Source: Ardenticatenaceae bacterium (GTDB lineage: Bacteria > Chloroflexota > Anaerolineae > Promineifilales > Promineifilaceae). From it: 64,000 nt of DNA. The stretch covers positions 124,001 through 188,000 of the forward strand of contig JACKBS010000014.1 of the NCBI GenBank assembly GCA_020634435.1. The letters are read 5' to 3'. Positions 34,510-43,635 of the stretch are shown here, one piece after another; within the stretch, counting starts at the first letter, position 1, and every line of letters begins with the position of its first letter. The notes under the pieces are model-generated. The model made no database searches and was not told the origin of the DNA. It saw only the letters and a program-made list of their open reading frames with translations. The translations under genes were made by a program, and so were the position numbers.

Positions 34510-35037
34510 TCAGATTCGTTCTAAAATGAGCCAGGTGAAGGCAAAGTTGTGCCGCTCGTCAGTGGGGTGGTGCTGGCGGAAGGTTTCGCGCCAGGCAGGC
34601 CAGTCGATTTCAGGGAAATAAGCATCGCCGTCCAGCGCTGCCTCAACGAGGGTAAGGTAAAGGCGATTGGTCTGTGGCAGCAATTGAGCATACAAATTTG
34701 CCCCACCGCCGATAATAATTTCTACAGCATCGCCTGCCGCTGCCAACGCATCCTCAACCGAATGCACGATAGTGGCTCCGGGCGCTTCATAAGCGTGGTC
34801 GCGCGTCAGAACGATGTTGTGCCGACCTTTCAGCGGCCGAAATTTGGCGGGAATGGATTCATACGTCTTGCGCCCCATGATGATTGGCTTGCCCATCGTC
34901 TGCTGCACAAACCATTGCATGTCGTCCGGCAAGCGCCAGGGCAGTCCATTGTCCGCCCCAATCAGGCCATTTTTGTCCATCGCCACGACCATCGCCAATA
35001 TTTGTTTAGAGTTACTTAAACCCGCAGGGTTACTCAT
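34510..35037 (-). CDS. folA: Dihydrofolate reductase
   Basis: DHFR reduces dihydrofolate to tetrahydrofolate with NADPH. Visible: ILAMVVAMDKNGLIGADNGLPWRLPDDMQWF (folate/NADPH site with Asp), KPIIMGRKTYESI, RHNIVLTRD, EIIIGGGANLYAQLL, and DAYFPEID. Length 175 is normal. The gene overlaps the stop of the small upstream ORF (TAAATG). thyA is a few hundred bases upstream on the same strand, which fits: ThyA makes dihydrofolate and FolA recycles it. Confidence 0.96.
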   Translation of the reverse strand: MSNPAGLSNSKQILAMVVAMDKNGLIGADNGLPWRLPDDMQWFVQQTMGKPIIMGRKTYESIPAKFRPLKGRHNIVLTRDHAYEAPGATIVHSVEDALAAAGDAVEIIIGGGANLYAQLLPQTNRLYLTLVEAALDGDAYFPEIDWPAWRETFRQHHPTDERHNFAFTWLILERI

Positions 35038-35289
35038 TTATTCAGTCTCATATCGGCCAACAAGCGCATCAAGCAGTTGTCCGATTTCGTCCAGGCTGCT
35101 GAGTAATTTCTCAAACAATTGGGGGGCATCTTCTGGCAGCCCAGTATCACTTTTAGCTTCCAGTTCCAACAATTTAGCATATCCTTTGGCAAAATTCAGA
35201 GGCCTTAAAGCCTCATGGCGAAAAATAATTACTCGCTCATCACACGGCCCTTTGGACAAACCCTCTAGAAATCGCTGAAACTCATTCAT
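35038..35289 (-). CDS. Small protein resembling a histidine-kinase dimerization helix
   Basis: 83 residues from ATG at 35289 (AAGGA about 9 bases upstream; two earlier starts are possible). The segment FRHEALRPLNFAKGYAKLLELE resembles the HisKA motif H-E-x-R-x-P-L-x-x-x-x-G-Y-x-x-L-L, and a second amphipathic helix (QLFEKLLSSLDEIGQLLDALVG) follows, as in a DHp hairpin. There is no ATPase domain. It could be a phosphotransfer or kinase-binding protein, or a coincidence of helical sequence. It is translationally coupled to folA (TAAATG), and lies between thyA and folA. Confidence 0.65.
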   Translation of the reverse strand: MNEFQRFLEGLSKGPCDERVIIFRHEALRPLNFAKGYAKLLELEAKSDTGLPEDAPQLFEKLLSSLDEIGQLLDALVGRYETE

Positions 35290-35359
35290 AAACATCAATC
35301 CTTGTAGCCACGGTTTCTTACCGCGTTTCCATTGCGCGGTAAGAAACCGCGGCTACTTT

Positions 35360-36152
35360 CTAGACTGCTATTGGGGCTTTGATGGTGGGGTGGGACTGGT
35401 AATTGACCAGTTCAAAATCTTCGTAGCGGAAGGCGAACAGGTCGGTAACGTCCGGGTTGAGGCGCATTTGGGGCAGCGGGTACGGATCGCGAGAAAGCTG
35501 CAACTTGGTTTGCTCCAGATGGTTGAGGTAGAGGTGGGCATCGCCGAGCGTGTGGACAAAATCGCCGGGTTCGTAGCCCAACACCTGGGCCATCATCAGC
35601 GTCAACAGGGCGTAGGAGGCGATGTTGAAGGGCACGCCGAGGAAGATGTCGGCGCTGCGCTGGTAGAGCTGGCAGGAGAGTTTGTTTTCGGCAACGTAAA
35701 ATTGGAACAGCAGGTGGCAGGGCGGCAGGGCCATCTGCTCAATCTCGGCCACGTTCCAGGCGGAAACGATGTGGCGGCGCGAATCGGGCTTGTGCTGGAG
35801 GCTGCGGAGGACTTGGGTAATTTGGTCTATGGAACGGCCGTTTCCCATCCCATGAGCGCCATTGAGAACCATAAACCGGCCCCAACTCGCCGTTTTCATC
35901 GGCCCACTCATCCCAAATCGTCACCTTGTTTTCGTGCAGATAGCGGATGTTCGTGTCGCCTTGCAAAAACCAGAGCAGTTCATGAATAATCGAGCGGAAA
36001 TGCAGCTTTTTCGTGGTCACTGCCGGAAAGCCATCGGCCAAATTAAAGCGCATCTGGTAACCAAACACGCTGATTGTGCCTGTTCCCGTGCGATCTTCCT
36101 TGCGCACGCCGTTGTCCAACACATGCTGCATCAAATCCAAATATTGCTTCAT
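35360..36152 (-). pseudogene. thyA: Thymidylate synthase, interrupted by a +1 nt frameshift
   Basis: ThyA makes dTMP from dUMP with methylene-tetrahydrofolate. The start ATG (36152) follows GGAGGCAGG. The N-terminal part reads to [13 protein letters not shown]; the rest, in another frame, reads [13 protein letters not shown] then [28 protein letters not shown] (catalytic Cys), [20 protein letters not shown] and DAHLY. The total of 793 nt is one more than 264 codons, the E. coli ThyA length. Reading GATGGGAAACGG as GATGGAAACGG would join the frames. The shift sits directly beside an ACGGCCGT copy (35834-35841). Either a true indel or a sequencing error in GGG. Confidence 0.9.
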
Positions 36153-36170
36153 CCTGCCTCCATTTTTCTT

Positions 36171-36235
36171 TTCACCGCAGAGAGCGCGGAGGACGCAGAG
36201 AAAAATCTGTGTAATCTGCGCAATCTGTGGATGGT
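36171..36235. repeat. Tandem-unit inverted repeat, CACAGAG-like family (copy 2)
   Basis: CCGCAGAGAGCGCGGAGGAC-GCAGAG faces AATCTGTGTAATCTGCGCAA-TCTGTGG. It lies upstream of thyA. Confidence 0.7.
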
Positions 36236-36299
36236 TTCTGAGGCGGGAGTATAGCACAGGGGGAACGGCCGTTCCGTAAATCTCCCGTTTAGAAAAAGG

Positions 36300-36329
36300 T
36301 TGCGATATTTTGCTTTTGTCGCGTACAAT
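36300..36329 (+). promoter_or_regulatory. Possible promoter of the STAND-WD40 gene
   Basis: TTGCGA (36300-36305), 18-base spacer, TACAAT (36324-36329), then about 25 bases to the GTG at 36359. The minus-10 box matches well and the minus-35 only moderately. Confidence 0.5.
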
Positions 36330-36370
36330 GCGCCTGATTTGCAAACGCCCTGCCCAATGTGGACTTGCCG

Positions 36371-39300
36371 ATGACACCACCCGAAACGATCAACCAGAGA
36401 AAATTGCGCCAGGCGCTTGTTGAAACGTTCAACGAAAGCGAACTGCAAACCCTCTGTTTTGACCTGAAAATTGATTACGAAGCGCTGCCCCCCGGCAGCA
36501 AGCTGGACAAAGCCCGCGAATTAGTTGCCACTTGCTTGCGTGAACAGCGCATTGCCGAACTAATCTCGCTATGCGAATCCGTGCGGCCTAAAATTGATTG
36601 GCGGGGCATGATGGCAACGGCCGTTTCCGACCAATCCCCCCCGTTCATGGGCCTCAAATATTTTGACGCCGACGACGCCAACCTCTTTTTTGGCCGCGAA
36701 ACACTCACCGCTGAACTGACCGACCATCTGCAAACCAGCAATTTTCTGGCCGTCGTTGGGGCCTCTGGCAGCGGCAAATCGTCACTGGTGCGGGCGGGAT
36801 TGGTGCCCGCGCTGCAAAAAACGCAACCCGGCCTCAAGGTTCACGTTTTCACCCCCACCGATCATCCGCTAGAGGCGCTGGCCACCACACTGACGCGCCA
36901 CACCGATTCCATTGGCGTGACCGCCAAATTCATCGACGCAATGGCCGATGACGCCCGCAGTCTGCATCTGGCAGCACGCCGACTGGTGCAAGAAAATGAA
37001 GAACTGCTGCTGGTCATCGACCAGTTTGAAGAGCTGTTTACCCTGTGCCGATCCGAAAAAGAGCGACAGGCGTTTGTGGAGAATTTGGTAACGGCCGTTT
37101 CCAATCTCGACGGCACCCCCAGCAACCGCCCCACCCGTGCTGTCATCGCCCTGCGCGCCGACTTTTACCACCACTGCGCCCAATACGACGCCCTGCGCCG
37201 CCTGCTGGAAACGCAGCAGCGCTACATCGGCGCGATGAGCCCCACCGAACTGCGCCGGGCCATCGAGCAGCCCGCCCAACAAAACGGCCTCATCTTTGAA
37301 GACGGCCTGGTCGATTTGCTCCTGCGCGATGTGGGGGCCAGCGGCGACCAGCCGCCCGAACCGGGCGCGCTCCCCTTGCTCTCCCACGCCTTGCTAGAAA
37401 CGTGGCGGCGACGCGAGGGCAACACGCTCACCTTCAGCGGCTACACCAATGCCGGCGGCGTGCAGGGCGCGATTGCCAAAACGGCCGAATCTGTCTTCAG
37501 CCAAAAACTCACCCCCGCGCAGCAAAGCATCGCCCGCAGCATCTTTTTGCGGCTCACAGAGCTGGGCGAAGGCACGCAAGACACCCGCCGCCGGGCCCAG
37601 ATCAGCGAGCTACTGCCCGCCAGTGACGCCACCGATGAAACGCAAACCGTGCTCAATCTGCTCTCGGCCGCCCGATTGGTAACGACAGACGAAGACACCG
37701 CCGAAGTGACCCACGAAGCGCTCATCCGCGAATGGCCCACGCTGCGCCGCTGGCTGGATGAAAACCGCGACAACTTGCGCCTGCACCGCCACCTCACCGA
37801 ATCGGCGCAAGAATGGCAGCAGCTCAACCGGGATTCCGGCGAACTGTATCGCGGCGCACGGCTGGAACAGGCGCAGGAATGGGCCAATCAGCACAACGAT
37901 GAGCTAAATGATTTAGAGCGAGAATTTCTGGCAGCAAGCGTAACCGCCGAACAGCGGGCGCTTGCTGAAGCCCAGGCGCAGCAGCAGCGGGAGCTGACCC
38001 AGGCTCAGGAATTGGCCACGGCCCAAACCCAGGCGGCCAGCAGGGCCCGATATTTCAACATTGCCCTGTTCTTCATTTTGCTGCTGACCATAGGTACGGC
38101 GGCGTCCATGATTAGTGCCCAGCGGTCGCGACAAGATCGCGAGATTTTAGAGGCCGTCACCACGGTCACAATTCTGGAAGCCCGAGAAACGGCCGTTGCC
38201 GCCGGTCAGCTAGCCATCGAGAGCACAACGGATGCCTTTGCCGCGGCTACAGTCAATGCCCAGGCCACCAGCGACATCGCCGCCAACGCCACACGGTCAG
38301 CGGAAACGGCAGCGGAAGCAACGGCCGTTATCCAAAACCAGGATGTAGATGCCGATGGGCTAACCTTGACTCAGGAACTCGCGATTGAAACCGATCCCAA
38401 CGCGGCAGACAGCGACGGCGATAGTCTTTTAGACGGCGTTGAAGTGGCACTTGGCACCGATCCTAACAATTCTGACACCGATTTTGATGCGATTTTCGAT
38501 GGTGAAGATAATGATCCGTTACGGCCGTACATCTCCGCCCTTGATTTAGTGACAGGCGATACGGTTTCCCTCAATCTAGAGCAAGTTACCGTGCTGGATA
38601 ATATGTCTCCCAACGTCGAAGACAGATTGCCGCTTTATGGTGTTTCCATGTCATCCGACAATACAAAAATAGCAGGGGGCAGCTATGCTGACGGGGAAAA
38701 TACGATCATTTATCTTTGGGGCATGGATCGCTCGATGCTGGAACCTCACAACATTGGTTCAAGCGCAACTGTTTGGGACACTGCCTTCTCAAATAATCAA
38801 GTTTTTGCCGCTGTAGGTTCCAACGTTCAATCATTTGATTTAACTGGTTCAGAAGATTGGGCAACTTTGTCAGGCTCAGCTTTTGGCGGCAATCTTTACA
38901 GCATCGGTATTTCTCCCGATGGCAAATATCTTTTGTACGGCGGGCGGGCCGTTTGGGAATTCAAGCAAATTATTGGCAATGAGGCGCTCCCAATTGGCCG
39001 TCAATCGCAAAATGAAGATACGAACGTGGAAAATTTTGTCTCTTATTTTTCGTACGACGGCCGTTTCTTTGGCCGAGTTCGTGATGATGGGTCGGTTTTT
39101 GTGGGGGAAACGTTTGAGCGCAGCTTTGCACGGCCGTTTAACAAAAGCGCCAACGGTGCCTACGACATGGGCATCACCTCAGATGGCAATATTTTAATGG
39201 TGGGGTATGAAAACGGCCGTGTTGAACTTTACGACTACAGCGAACGCAGCGGTGGCCCGCCATTGATTTATGGCCTGGATGCCCACCCCAGCAATGCCCA

Positions 39301-39520
39301 TGCCGTCTTCTCACCCGATGACACTATCCTGGCCACCAGCAGCGCAGACGATGGCACCGTACGACTGTGGCGCGTGGAAGATGGCGAACTCCTGCTGGAA
39401 TTAGATGCTGAAGCGGAGGGCGTCACCTCGCTCATTTTCTCGCAAGATGGCCATTACCTACTCTTTGGCACCACGGCTGGCGAAATTCACGTGTATGGCA
39501 TGCCGGAAGTTGAGCGATAG
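36371..39520 (+). CDS. Membrane-anchored nSTAND NTPase with EAD-like N-terminus, TSP3-type repeats and WD40 propeller
   Basis: The GTG at 36359 is also possible; residue numbers below use it. Residues about 12-80 resemble an effector-associated domain ([38 protein letters not shown]). An nSTAND1 NTPase follows: Walker A GASGSGKS at 134-141, Walker [12 protein letters not shown] near 218-228, and a helical C-part. A transmembrane helix is near 565-587. Residues about 660-722 hold Asp-rich thrombospondin-type-3 / calcium-binding units ([28 protein letters not shown]). The C-terminus is a WD40-like propeller ([21 protein letters not shown]). I infer a sensor whose propeller lies outside the membrane and NTPase inside. 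A partner sharing the EAD is not in the window. Confidence 0.85.
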   Translation: MTPPETINQRKLRQALVETFNESELQTLCFDLKIDYEALPPGSKLDKARELVATCLREQRIAELISLCESVRPKIDWRGMMATAVSDQSPPFMGLKYFDADDANLFFGRETLTAELTDHLQTSNFLAVVGASGSGKSSLVRAGLVPALQKTQPGLKVHVFTPTDHPLEALATTLTRHTDSIGVTAKFIDAMADDARSLHLAARRLVQENEELLLVIDQFEELFTLCRSEKERQAFVENLVTAVSNLDGTPSNRPTRAVIALRADFYHHCAQYDALRRLLETQQRYIGAMSPTELRRAIEQPAQQNGLIFEDGLVDLLLRDVGASGDQPPEPGALPLLSHALLETWRRREGNTLTFSGYTNAGGVQGAIAKTAESVFSQKLTPAQQSIARSIFLRLTELGEGTQDTRRRAQISELLPASDATDETQTVLNLLSAARLVTTDEDTAEVTHEALIREWPTLRRWLDENRDNLRLHRHLTESAQEWQQLNRDSGELYRGARLEQAQEWANQHNDELNDLEREFLAASVTAEQRALAEAQAQQQRELTQAQELATAQTQAASRARYFNIALFFILLLTIGTAASMISAQRSRQDREILEAVTTVTILEARETAVAAGQLAIESTTDAFAAATVNAQATSDIAANATRSAETAAEATAVIQNQDVDADGLTLTQELAIETDPNAADSDGDSLLDGVEVALGTDPNNSDTDFDAIFDGEDNDPLRPYISALDLVTGDTVSLNLEQVTVLDNMSPNVEDRLPLYGVSMSSDNTKIAGGSYADGENTIIYLWGMDRSMLEPHNIGSSATVWDTAFSNNQVFAAVGSNVQSFDLTGSEDWATLSGSAFGGNLYSIGISPDGKYLLYGGRAVWEFKQIIGNEALPIGRQSQNEDTNVENFVSYFSYDGRFFGRVRDDGSVFVGETFERSFARPFNKSANGAYDMGITSDGNILMVGYENGRVELYDYSERSGGPPLIYGLDAHPSNAHAVFSPDDTILATSSADDGTVRLWRVEDGELLLELDAEAEGVTSLIFSQDGHYLLFGTTAGEIHVYGMPEVER

Positions 39521-39531
39521 GTGTCGCTTGT

Positions 39532-39601
39532 GTCATGCCCGCGTCGGCGGGCATCCACCCGACTGTCAAGAGTGGATACCTGCCTCCGCAGGTATGACAA
39601 T
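39532..39601. repeat. REP-like imperfect palindrome
   Basis: TCATGCCCGCGTCGGCGGGC-ATCCA and TGGATACCTGCCTCCGCAGG-TATGACA form two hairpins separated by about 15 bases. The type, GTCATxCCCGCxxxGGCGGGxATCCA with its complement, is a widespread REP-like element. It lies between the STAND gene and sufE and could end the transcript. Confidence 0.75.
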
Positions 39602-39644
39602 CGAAATTTAGAGTAAACACAAATAGTTGGTTACAATAGAAAGT

Positions 39645-40067
39645 ATGAGTGATTTACCAGAAAGACTAGCAGAGATAGTTGAAGATTTTAGCGTTTGCGT
39701 CGGCCAGGAGAAGCTGGAATATTTGCTGGAGTTTGCCGAGAAGTTGCCCCCGGTGCCCGACTATATCGACACCAGCGACACCAACAAAGATGAAGTGCAT
39801 GAGTGCATCTCGCCGGTTTTTATCTATCCAGAATGGCAAGATGGCAAAATCTTCTACCACTTTGACATCCCCGAAGAAGCCCCCACCGTGCGTGGATACG
39901 CCTCGGTACTACAAGAAGGCATCGGTTGGACCACGCCAGAGGCTATCGAAAAAATACCCTTGACATTTTACCTGGGCATGGGTTTGCAGCAGGTGCTTAC
40001 CGGGCAACGGCTAAATGGCATTACGGCCGTTCTCGCCCACATGAAAACGCTAGCCCGTAATCGGTAA
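39645..40067 (+). CDS. sufE: Cysteine desulfuration protein SufE
   Basis: The 140-residue protein is a SufE domain: ERLAEIVEDFSVCVGQEKLEYLLEFAEKLP, the sulfur-accepting Cys near 54 in DEVHECISPVF, then PEEAPTVRGYASVLQEG and the C-terminal FYLGMGLQQVLTGQRLNG. SufE takes persulfide from the SufS cysteine desulfurase for Fe-S cluster assembly. No sufS, sufB or sufC is nearby. The stop codon TAA and the last residues (R-N-R) come from the start of a GGTAATC-type repeat. Confidence 0.93.
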   Translation: MSDLPERLAEIVEDFSVCVGQEKLEYLLEFAEKLPPVPDYIDTSDTNKDEVHECISPVFIYPEWQDGKIFYHFDIPEEAPTVRGYASVLQEGIGWTTPEAIEKIPLTFYLGMGLQQVLTGQRLNGITAVLAHMKTLARNR

Positions 40068-40123
40068 TCCGTAAACGGTAAACGGTAAACCGATTACGGA
40101 TAACGGATTACCGTTTACCAATC
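40056..40123. repeat. Tandem-unit inverted repeat, GGTAATC family (copy 4)
   Basis: CGTAATCGGTAATCCGTAAA-CGGTAAACGG faces CCGATTACGGATAACGGATT-ACCGTTTACC. It supplies the sufE stop and lies between the convergent sufE and LiaF-like genes. Confidence 0.85.
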
Positions 40124-41165
40124 ACCGCCCTGTTTGTGGCTCAATAGAAATCGATCCAGAACCGCCATCCAAAACGATGAGGATGCTGTTATTACCTTCG
40201 GCATCATAACCTGGCGTCTGCCAGACACCGCTGTCCTCATCGCCAGACACCCGTTCAAAGCGAGCATCCATCGAGACATGCCCCGAACCGCTGTCCAATT
40301 CCACCCGCGCTTCCATGTTTGGCGGCAGCATAAGGCTCATCGCCCCGGACCCACCGTCAATTTCAACCTCATGAAAGCCGATAGATGGCAGCGTCATGGT
40401 CAACCGACCAGAGCCCCCATCCACACGCACATCGTAACTGCCACCTGGCAGCTCCGCATCCACCGCACCAGAGCCAACGTCAATAACCAAATCTGAGAGC
40501 AGCAAACTACCTAACTCTAAATCTGCCTGGCCAGAGCCTACATCTACCGTGAGGTCCAGGGGAACAGTCCGGCTTAGACCAATCTGCCAGGGCGGCGGGT
40601 TACCGCTGGCGATCCAATCGCCAAACCATAAGCCTGAATTGTTTTCACCAAGAGAAATAATCGCCTCGGAGCCGCGCATTCTCTGCTCAAATTGCAAGTC
40701 ACCGGCAATATTCAGCGTGCCTTCGAGCACGTTTTTGTTGCTGTCCAGCCCCGTCACATCCGCACCCAAACTGCCTAAATCCAGCGTGACAACGGCCGTT
40801 GCCACATCTTCAGCGCTCACCGAAATCGTTTCTTCGCGATATTCGGCGGTGGTCTGCAAATTGAAACGGGACAAAAACGGCAGCTCCACCCCAAACAACA
40901 GCACCGCGCCAAACAGAGCAACGGCCGTTAACCCCACCAGTCCGCTCAAAATAGTGCCCAACGGCCGTCTGACCTGCTGCACAATAATGTTTATACCCAA
41001 GAAAATCAGCAGCAGCGGCCATAGCTGAAATGCCACGCCCCAGTTCAGATCAGAAACAATCCCCATGTTTCGCAGCAAAAAGTAAACGCCTAAACCAATT
41101 AAAACTATCGGCCCAAAAAGCGAACGGCCGCTTCTACGTCCACCGTTGTCAGAAAAATCGTCCAT
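40122..41165 (-). CDS. LiaI/LiaF-like transmembrane protein with C-terminal beta-repeat (adhesin/DUF4097-like) domain
   Basis: The 347-residue protein starts at ATG 41165 after GGAGG. Residues about 16-100 form about four transmembrane helices of the LiaI-LiaF-like type (IVLIGLGVYFLLRNMGI, FQLWPLLLIFLGINII). The C-terminal part has repeated short strands with a 'DVGSG / DGGSG' motif (VDVGSGQADLELGSL, IDVGSGAVDAELPGG, VDGGSGRLTMTLP, IDGGSGAMSLMLP), a toastrack-like right-handed beta fold. In Firmicutes LiaF restrains the LiaRS envelope-stress system; no LiaRS pair is adjacent here, so the role is open. Three ACGGCCGT copies lie in it. Confidence 0.88.
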   Translation of the reverse strand: MDDFSDNGGRRSGRSLFGPIVLIGLGVYFLLRNMGIVSDLNWGVAFQLWPLLLIFLGINIIVQQVRRPLGTILSGLVGLTAVALFGAVLLFGVELPFLSRFNLQTTAEYREETISVSAEDVATAVVTLDLGSLGADVTGLDSNKNVLEGTLNIAGDLQFEQRMRGSEAIISLGENNSGLWFGDWIASGNPPPWQIGLSRTVPLDLTVDVGSGQADLELGSLLLSDLVIDVGSGAVDAELPGGSYDVRVDGGSGRLTMTLPSIGFHEVEIDGGSGAMSLMLPPNMEARVELDSGSGHVSMDARFERVSGDEDSGVWQTPGYDAEGNNSILIVLDGGSGSISIEPQTGR

Positions 41166-41180
41166 TTGACCAACCTCCAC

Positions 41181-41540
41181 TCAACAAAATCCTCAGGGAA
41201 CCAGCCCATGTACACCTATTACGCAACGGCCGTACGGCCGTTGCACCGTTTTGACAACTCCCCCCTTTTCCAATAAAATCACCGCCGTTCCCAAGAACCA
41301 AAAAAGAGAAAGGAACCACGCATTTGATTTCCCCGATCAGGTGACGGGTCACCAAAAAATCATTGATACGCTTTAAGCACACACCAACAATTTCCCCAAC
41401 ACGCATCACCCTTAGGTCTCGTCGCCTGCTCAAAAATAACGATATACTCGCGAAAGGCATTCTTGCATTTTTGCCGAAGGTAACTCGGCCAGGAAATGTC
41501 TCCACGAGTACAAATGATACCAATTTCCAAGAGGTTTATA
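41181..41540. other. Intergenic region, 41.2-41.5 kb: double palindrome, no credible gene
   Basis: Between the divergent LiaF-like and EF-G-like genes. It holds two ACGGCCGT units joined back to back (41226-41241), which extend to a 22-bp perfect palindrome at 41223-41244. A 124-codon antisense ORF crosses the region, but it has no family match, no RBS and overlaps the LiaF-like start; I reject it. AAGAGG upstream of the EF-G-like ATG is the RBS. Confidence 0.6.
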
Positions 41541-41544
41541 ACGC

Positions 41545-43611
41545 ATGAAAGAATATAAAACAGGTCAAATCCGCAACATTGCTCTTATCTCCCACAACGG
41601 GGCTGGCAAAACAACCCTTGTGGAACGGCTGTTGTTCAACACAAGCGTGACCACCCGTATGGGAGATGTGCAAAACGGTACAGCGGCGATGGACTTCGAA
41701 GAAGAAGAAATTAGCCGCCATAGTTCAATTGCCACCGGGCTGGCCCCCATTGAATGGAAAGATTGCAAAGTCAATGTGCTGGACACCCCAGGGTATGCCG
41801 ATTTTATTGGGGAAGTAAACGCCGCCCTGGCCGTTTCTGAAGGCGCGATGGTGCTGGTGGAAGCTGTGGCTGGTGTGGAAGTCGGTACTGAAATTGTTTG
41901 GGCCGAAGCTGAAAAGCGCAATTTGCCCCGCATCGTGGTCATCAACAAGATGGACCGTGAAAATGTGCGTGCCGCCCGCGCTTTGAAGAGCGTAGAAGAC
42001 AATCTGAGCGGCAATTTTATTCCGCTCCAGCTGCCCATTGGCGAAGGTGCTACGTTCAAGGGCGTGGTCGATTTGCTCTCTATGGAAGCCCGTCTGGGTG
42101 AAAATGACGAGCGCGGTCCCATTCCGGCCGAGCTCCAGGATGAGGCCGAAGCCGCCCATTTGGCTATCGTCGAAGCCGCTGCCGAAGGCGACGACGCGCT
42201 GATGGAAAAATATTTTGAAAATGACGGCCTGCCGGATGAAGATATCGTGCGCGGCTTGCGATTGGCCATGCAGCAAGGCTCTGCTATCCCCTTGATCTAC
42301 AGCGCCCCTCAAGCTAATGTTGCCGTTGTGCCGCTCATGAACGCCATGGTGCGCCTCTTCCCTGCTCCCAACGAAGGCGAAGGATTTACGGCCGTTGACG
42401 CTTTGGGTGGAGAAGTATCCTACAAAGTAGACGACAACTCGCCATTGGCCGCTTTCATTTTTAAGACACGTGAAGACCCATACGGCCGTATGAGCTACAT
42501 TCGCGTTTTTGGCGGCGTGTTGGAGTCCGACAGCCGTATCTGGGATGCCAAAAGCGACAGCGAAGTTCGTGTGGGTACCCTGCAACTGTTGACCGGTAAG
42601 GAACAAACGGCCGTTGCCAAACTGCACAGCGGCGACATCGGCGCAGTTGTGAAATTGGGCGACGCCCATACCAACGACACCCTGTGCGACAAAGGCAACA
42701 AACTGCGGCTGCCAGCCATTGAGCAACCCAACCCCATCGCCCAGGTTGCCATTCACCCGGTCTCTCAATCCGATGTGGCTAAACTGAATCAGGCACTCAC
42801 CCGCCTCACCATCGAAGACCCGACGCTGGAGTGGCACACCGAACCAGCCACCCACGAAACAATTTTGTCCGGCATGGGCAACACACATTTGGACATCGCC
42901 GTGCAAAAAGCCAAATCCAAGTTTGGCGTGCACTTCACTACGACTGTGCCCAAAGTGCCATACCGTGAAACCATCACCAAGACCAACTCGGCCGAGTACA
43001 CCCACAAAAAGCAATCCGGTGGTGCCGGGCAATACGCTCGCGTTTTCCTGCGTGTTGAATCGCTGGACGACGATGCCGATTTTGAATTTGGCTCCGAGAT
43101 TTTTGGTGGTTCAATCTCCGCCCCGTTTGTAGCCGCGACAGAAAAAGGGTGCCGTCAGGCATTGGAAGCAGGTCCGGTAGCGGGGTTCCCCGTAGTCGGC
43201 GTCAAAGCCATCGTTTATGACGGTAAAGAACACCCCGTAGACTCCAAAGAAATCGCGTTCCAGACAGCCGGGCGCGAAGGGTTTAAGCAGGCCATGCTGG
43301 GCGCTGGCCCGGTGCTGCTGGAGCCCATCTTCGAGGTTTCCGTTACGGTTCCCGCCGACAACATGGGCGACATCTTGGGCGACATGAACACCCGTCGTGC
43401 CCGCGTGCTGGGTATGGACCAGGAAGGCACCAAAAGCATTGTCAAAGCCGAAGTGCCGCTGGCCGAAATGCAAACCTACACGGCCGATTTGCGCTCAATG
43501 ACCCAGGGACGTGGCGTGTTTAGCATGAAGTTCTTGCGTTACGGCCGTGTGCCATCCCACCTCCAGGCAGACGTCATCGCCAAAGCCAAAGCCGCCGAAG
43601 AAGAAAGTTAG
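41545..43611 (+). CDS. Elongation factor G-like GTPase (EF-G2 type)
   Basis: The 688-residue protein has the five EF-G domains. G1 is SHNGAGKTTL (16-25) instead of the canonical AHIDAGKTT; switch I reads EEISRHSSIATG instead of RGITI; G3 is DTPGYADF; G4 NKMD. Domain IV has YRETITK, GGAGQYARVFLRVE, GSEIFGGSISAPFV and domain V MTQGRGVFSMKFLRYGRVP. The switch I difference separates it from the main EF-G. Such paralogues act in translation or in ribosome recycling, in some cases GTPase-weak. A terminator follows. Standard EF-G (fusA) is expected elsewhere in the genome. Confidence 0.92.
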   Translation: MKEYKTGQIRNIALISHNGAGKTTLVERLLFNTSVTTRMGDVQNGTAAMDFEEEEISRHSSIATGLAPIEWKDCKVNVLDTPGYADFIGEVNAALAVSEGAMVLVEAVAGVEVGTEIVWAEAEKRNLPRIVVINKMDRENVRAARALKSVEDNLSGNFIPLQLPIGEGATFKGVVDLLSMEARLGENDERGPIPAELQDEAEAAHLAIVEAAAEGDDALMEKYFENDGLPDEDIVRGLRLAMQQGSAIPLIYSAPQANVAVVPLMNAMVRLFPAPNEGEGFTAVDALGGEVSYKVDDNSPLAAFIFKTREDPYGRMSYIRVFGGVLESDSRIWDAKSDSEVRVGTLQLLTGKEQTAVAKLHSGDIGAVVKLGDAHTNDTLCDKGNKLRLPAIEQPNPIAQVAIHPVSQSDVAKLNQALTRLTIEDPTLEWHTEPATHETILSGMGNTHLDIAVQKAKSKFGVHFTTTVPKVPYRETITKTNSAEYTHKKQSGGAGQYARVFLRVESLDDDADFEFGSEIFGGSISAPFVAATEKGCRQALEAGPVAGFPVVGVKAIVYDGKEHPVDSKEIAFQTAGREGFKQAMLGAGPVLLEPIFEVSVTVPADNMGDILGDMNTRRARVLGMDQEGTKSIVKAEVPLAEMQTYTADLRSMTQGRGVFSMKFLRYGRVPSHLQADVIAKAKAAEEES

Positions 43612-43635
43612 ATTTAACCCAATATGGCATAGCAA

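Noticed and set aside
41149..41523. 124-codon minus-strand ORF in the LiaF-like / EF-G-like spacer
   Set aside because: No family-like sequence, no RBS, overlaps the LiaF-like start, and contains repeat-derived residues. Likely chance.
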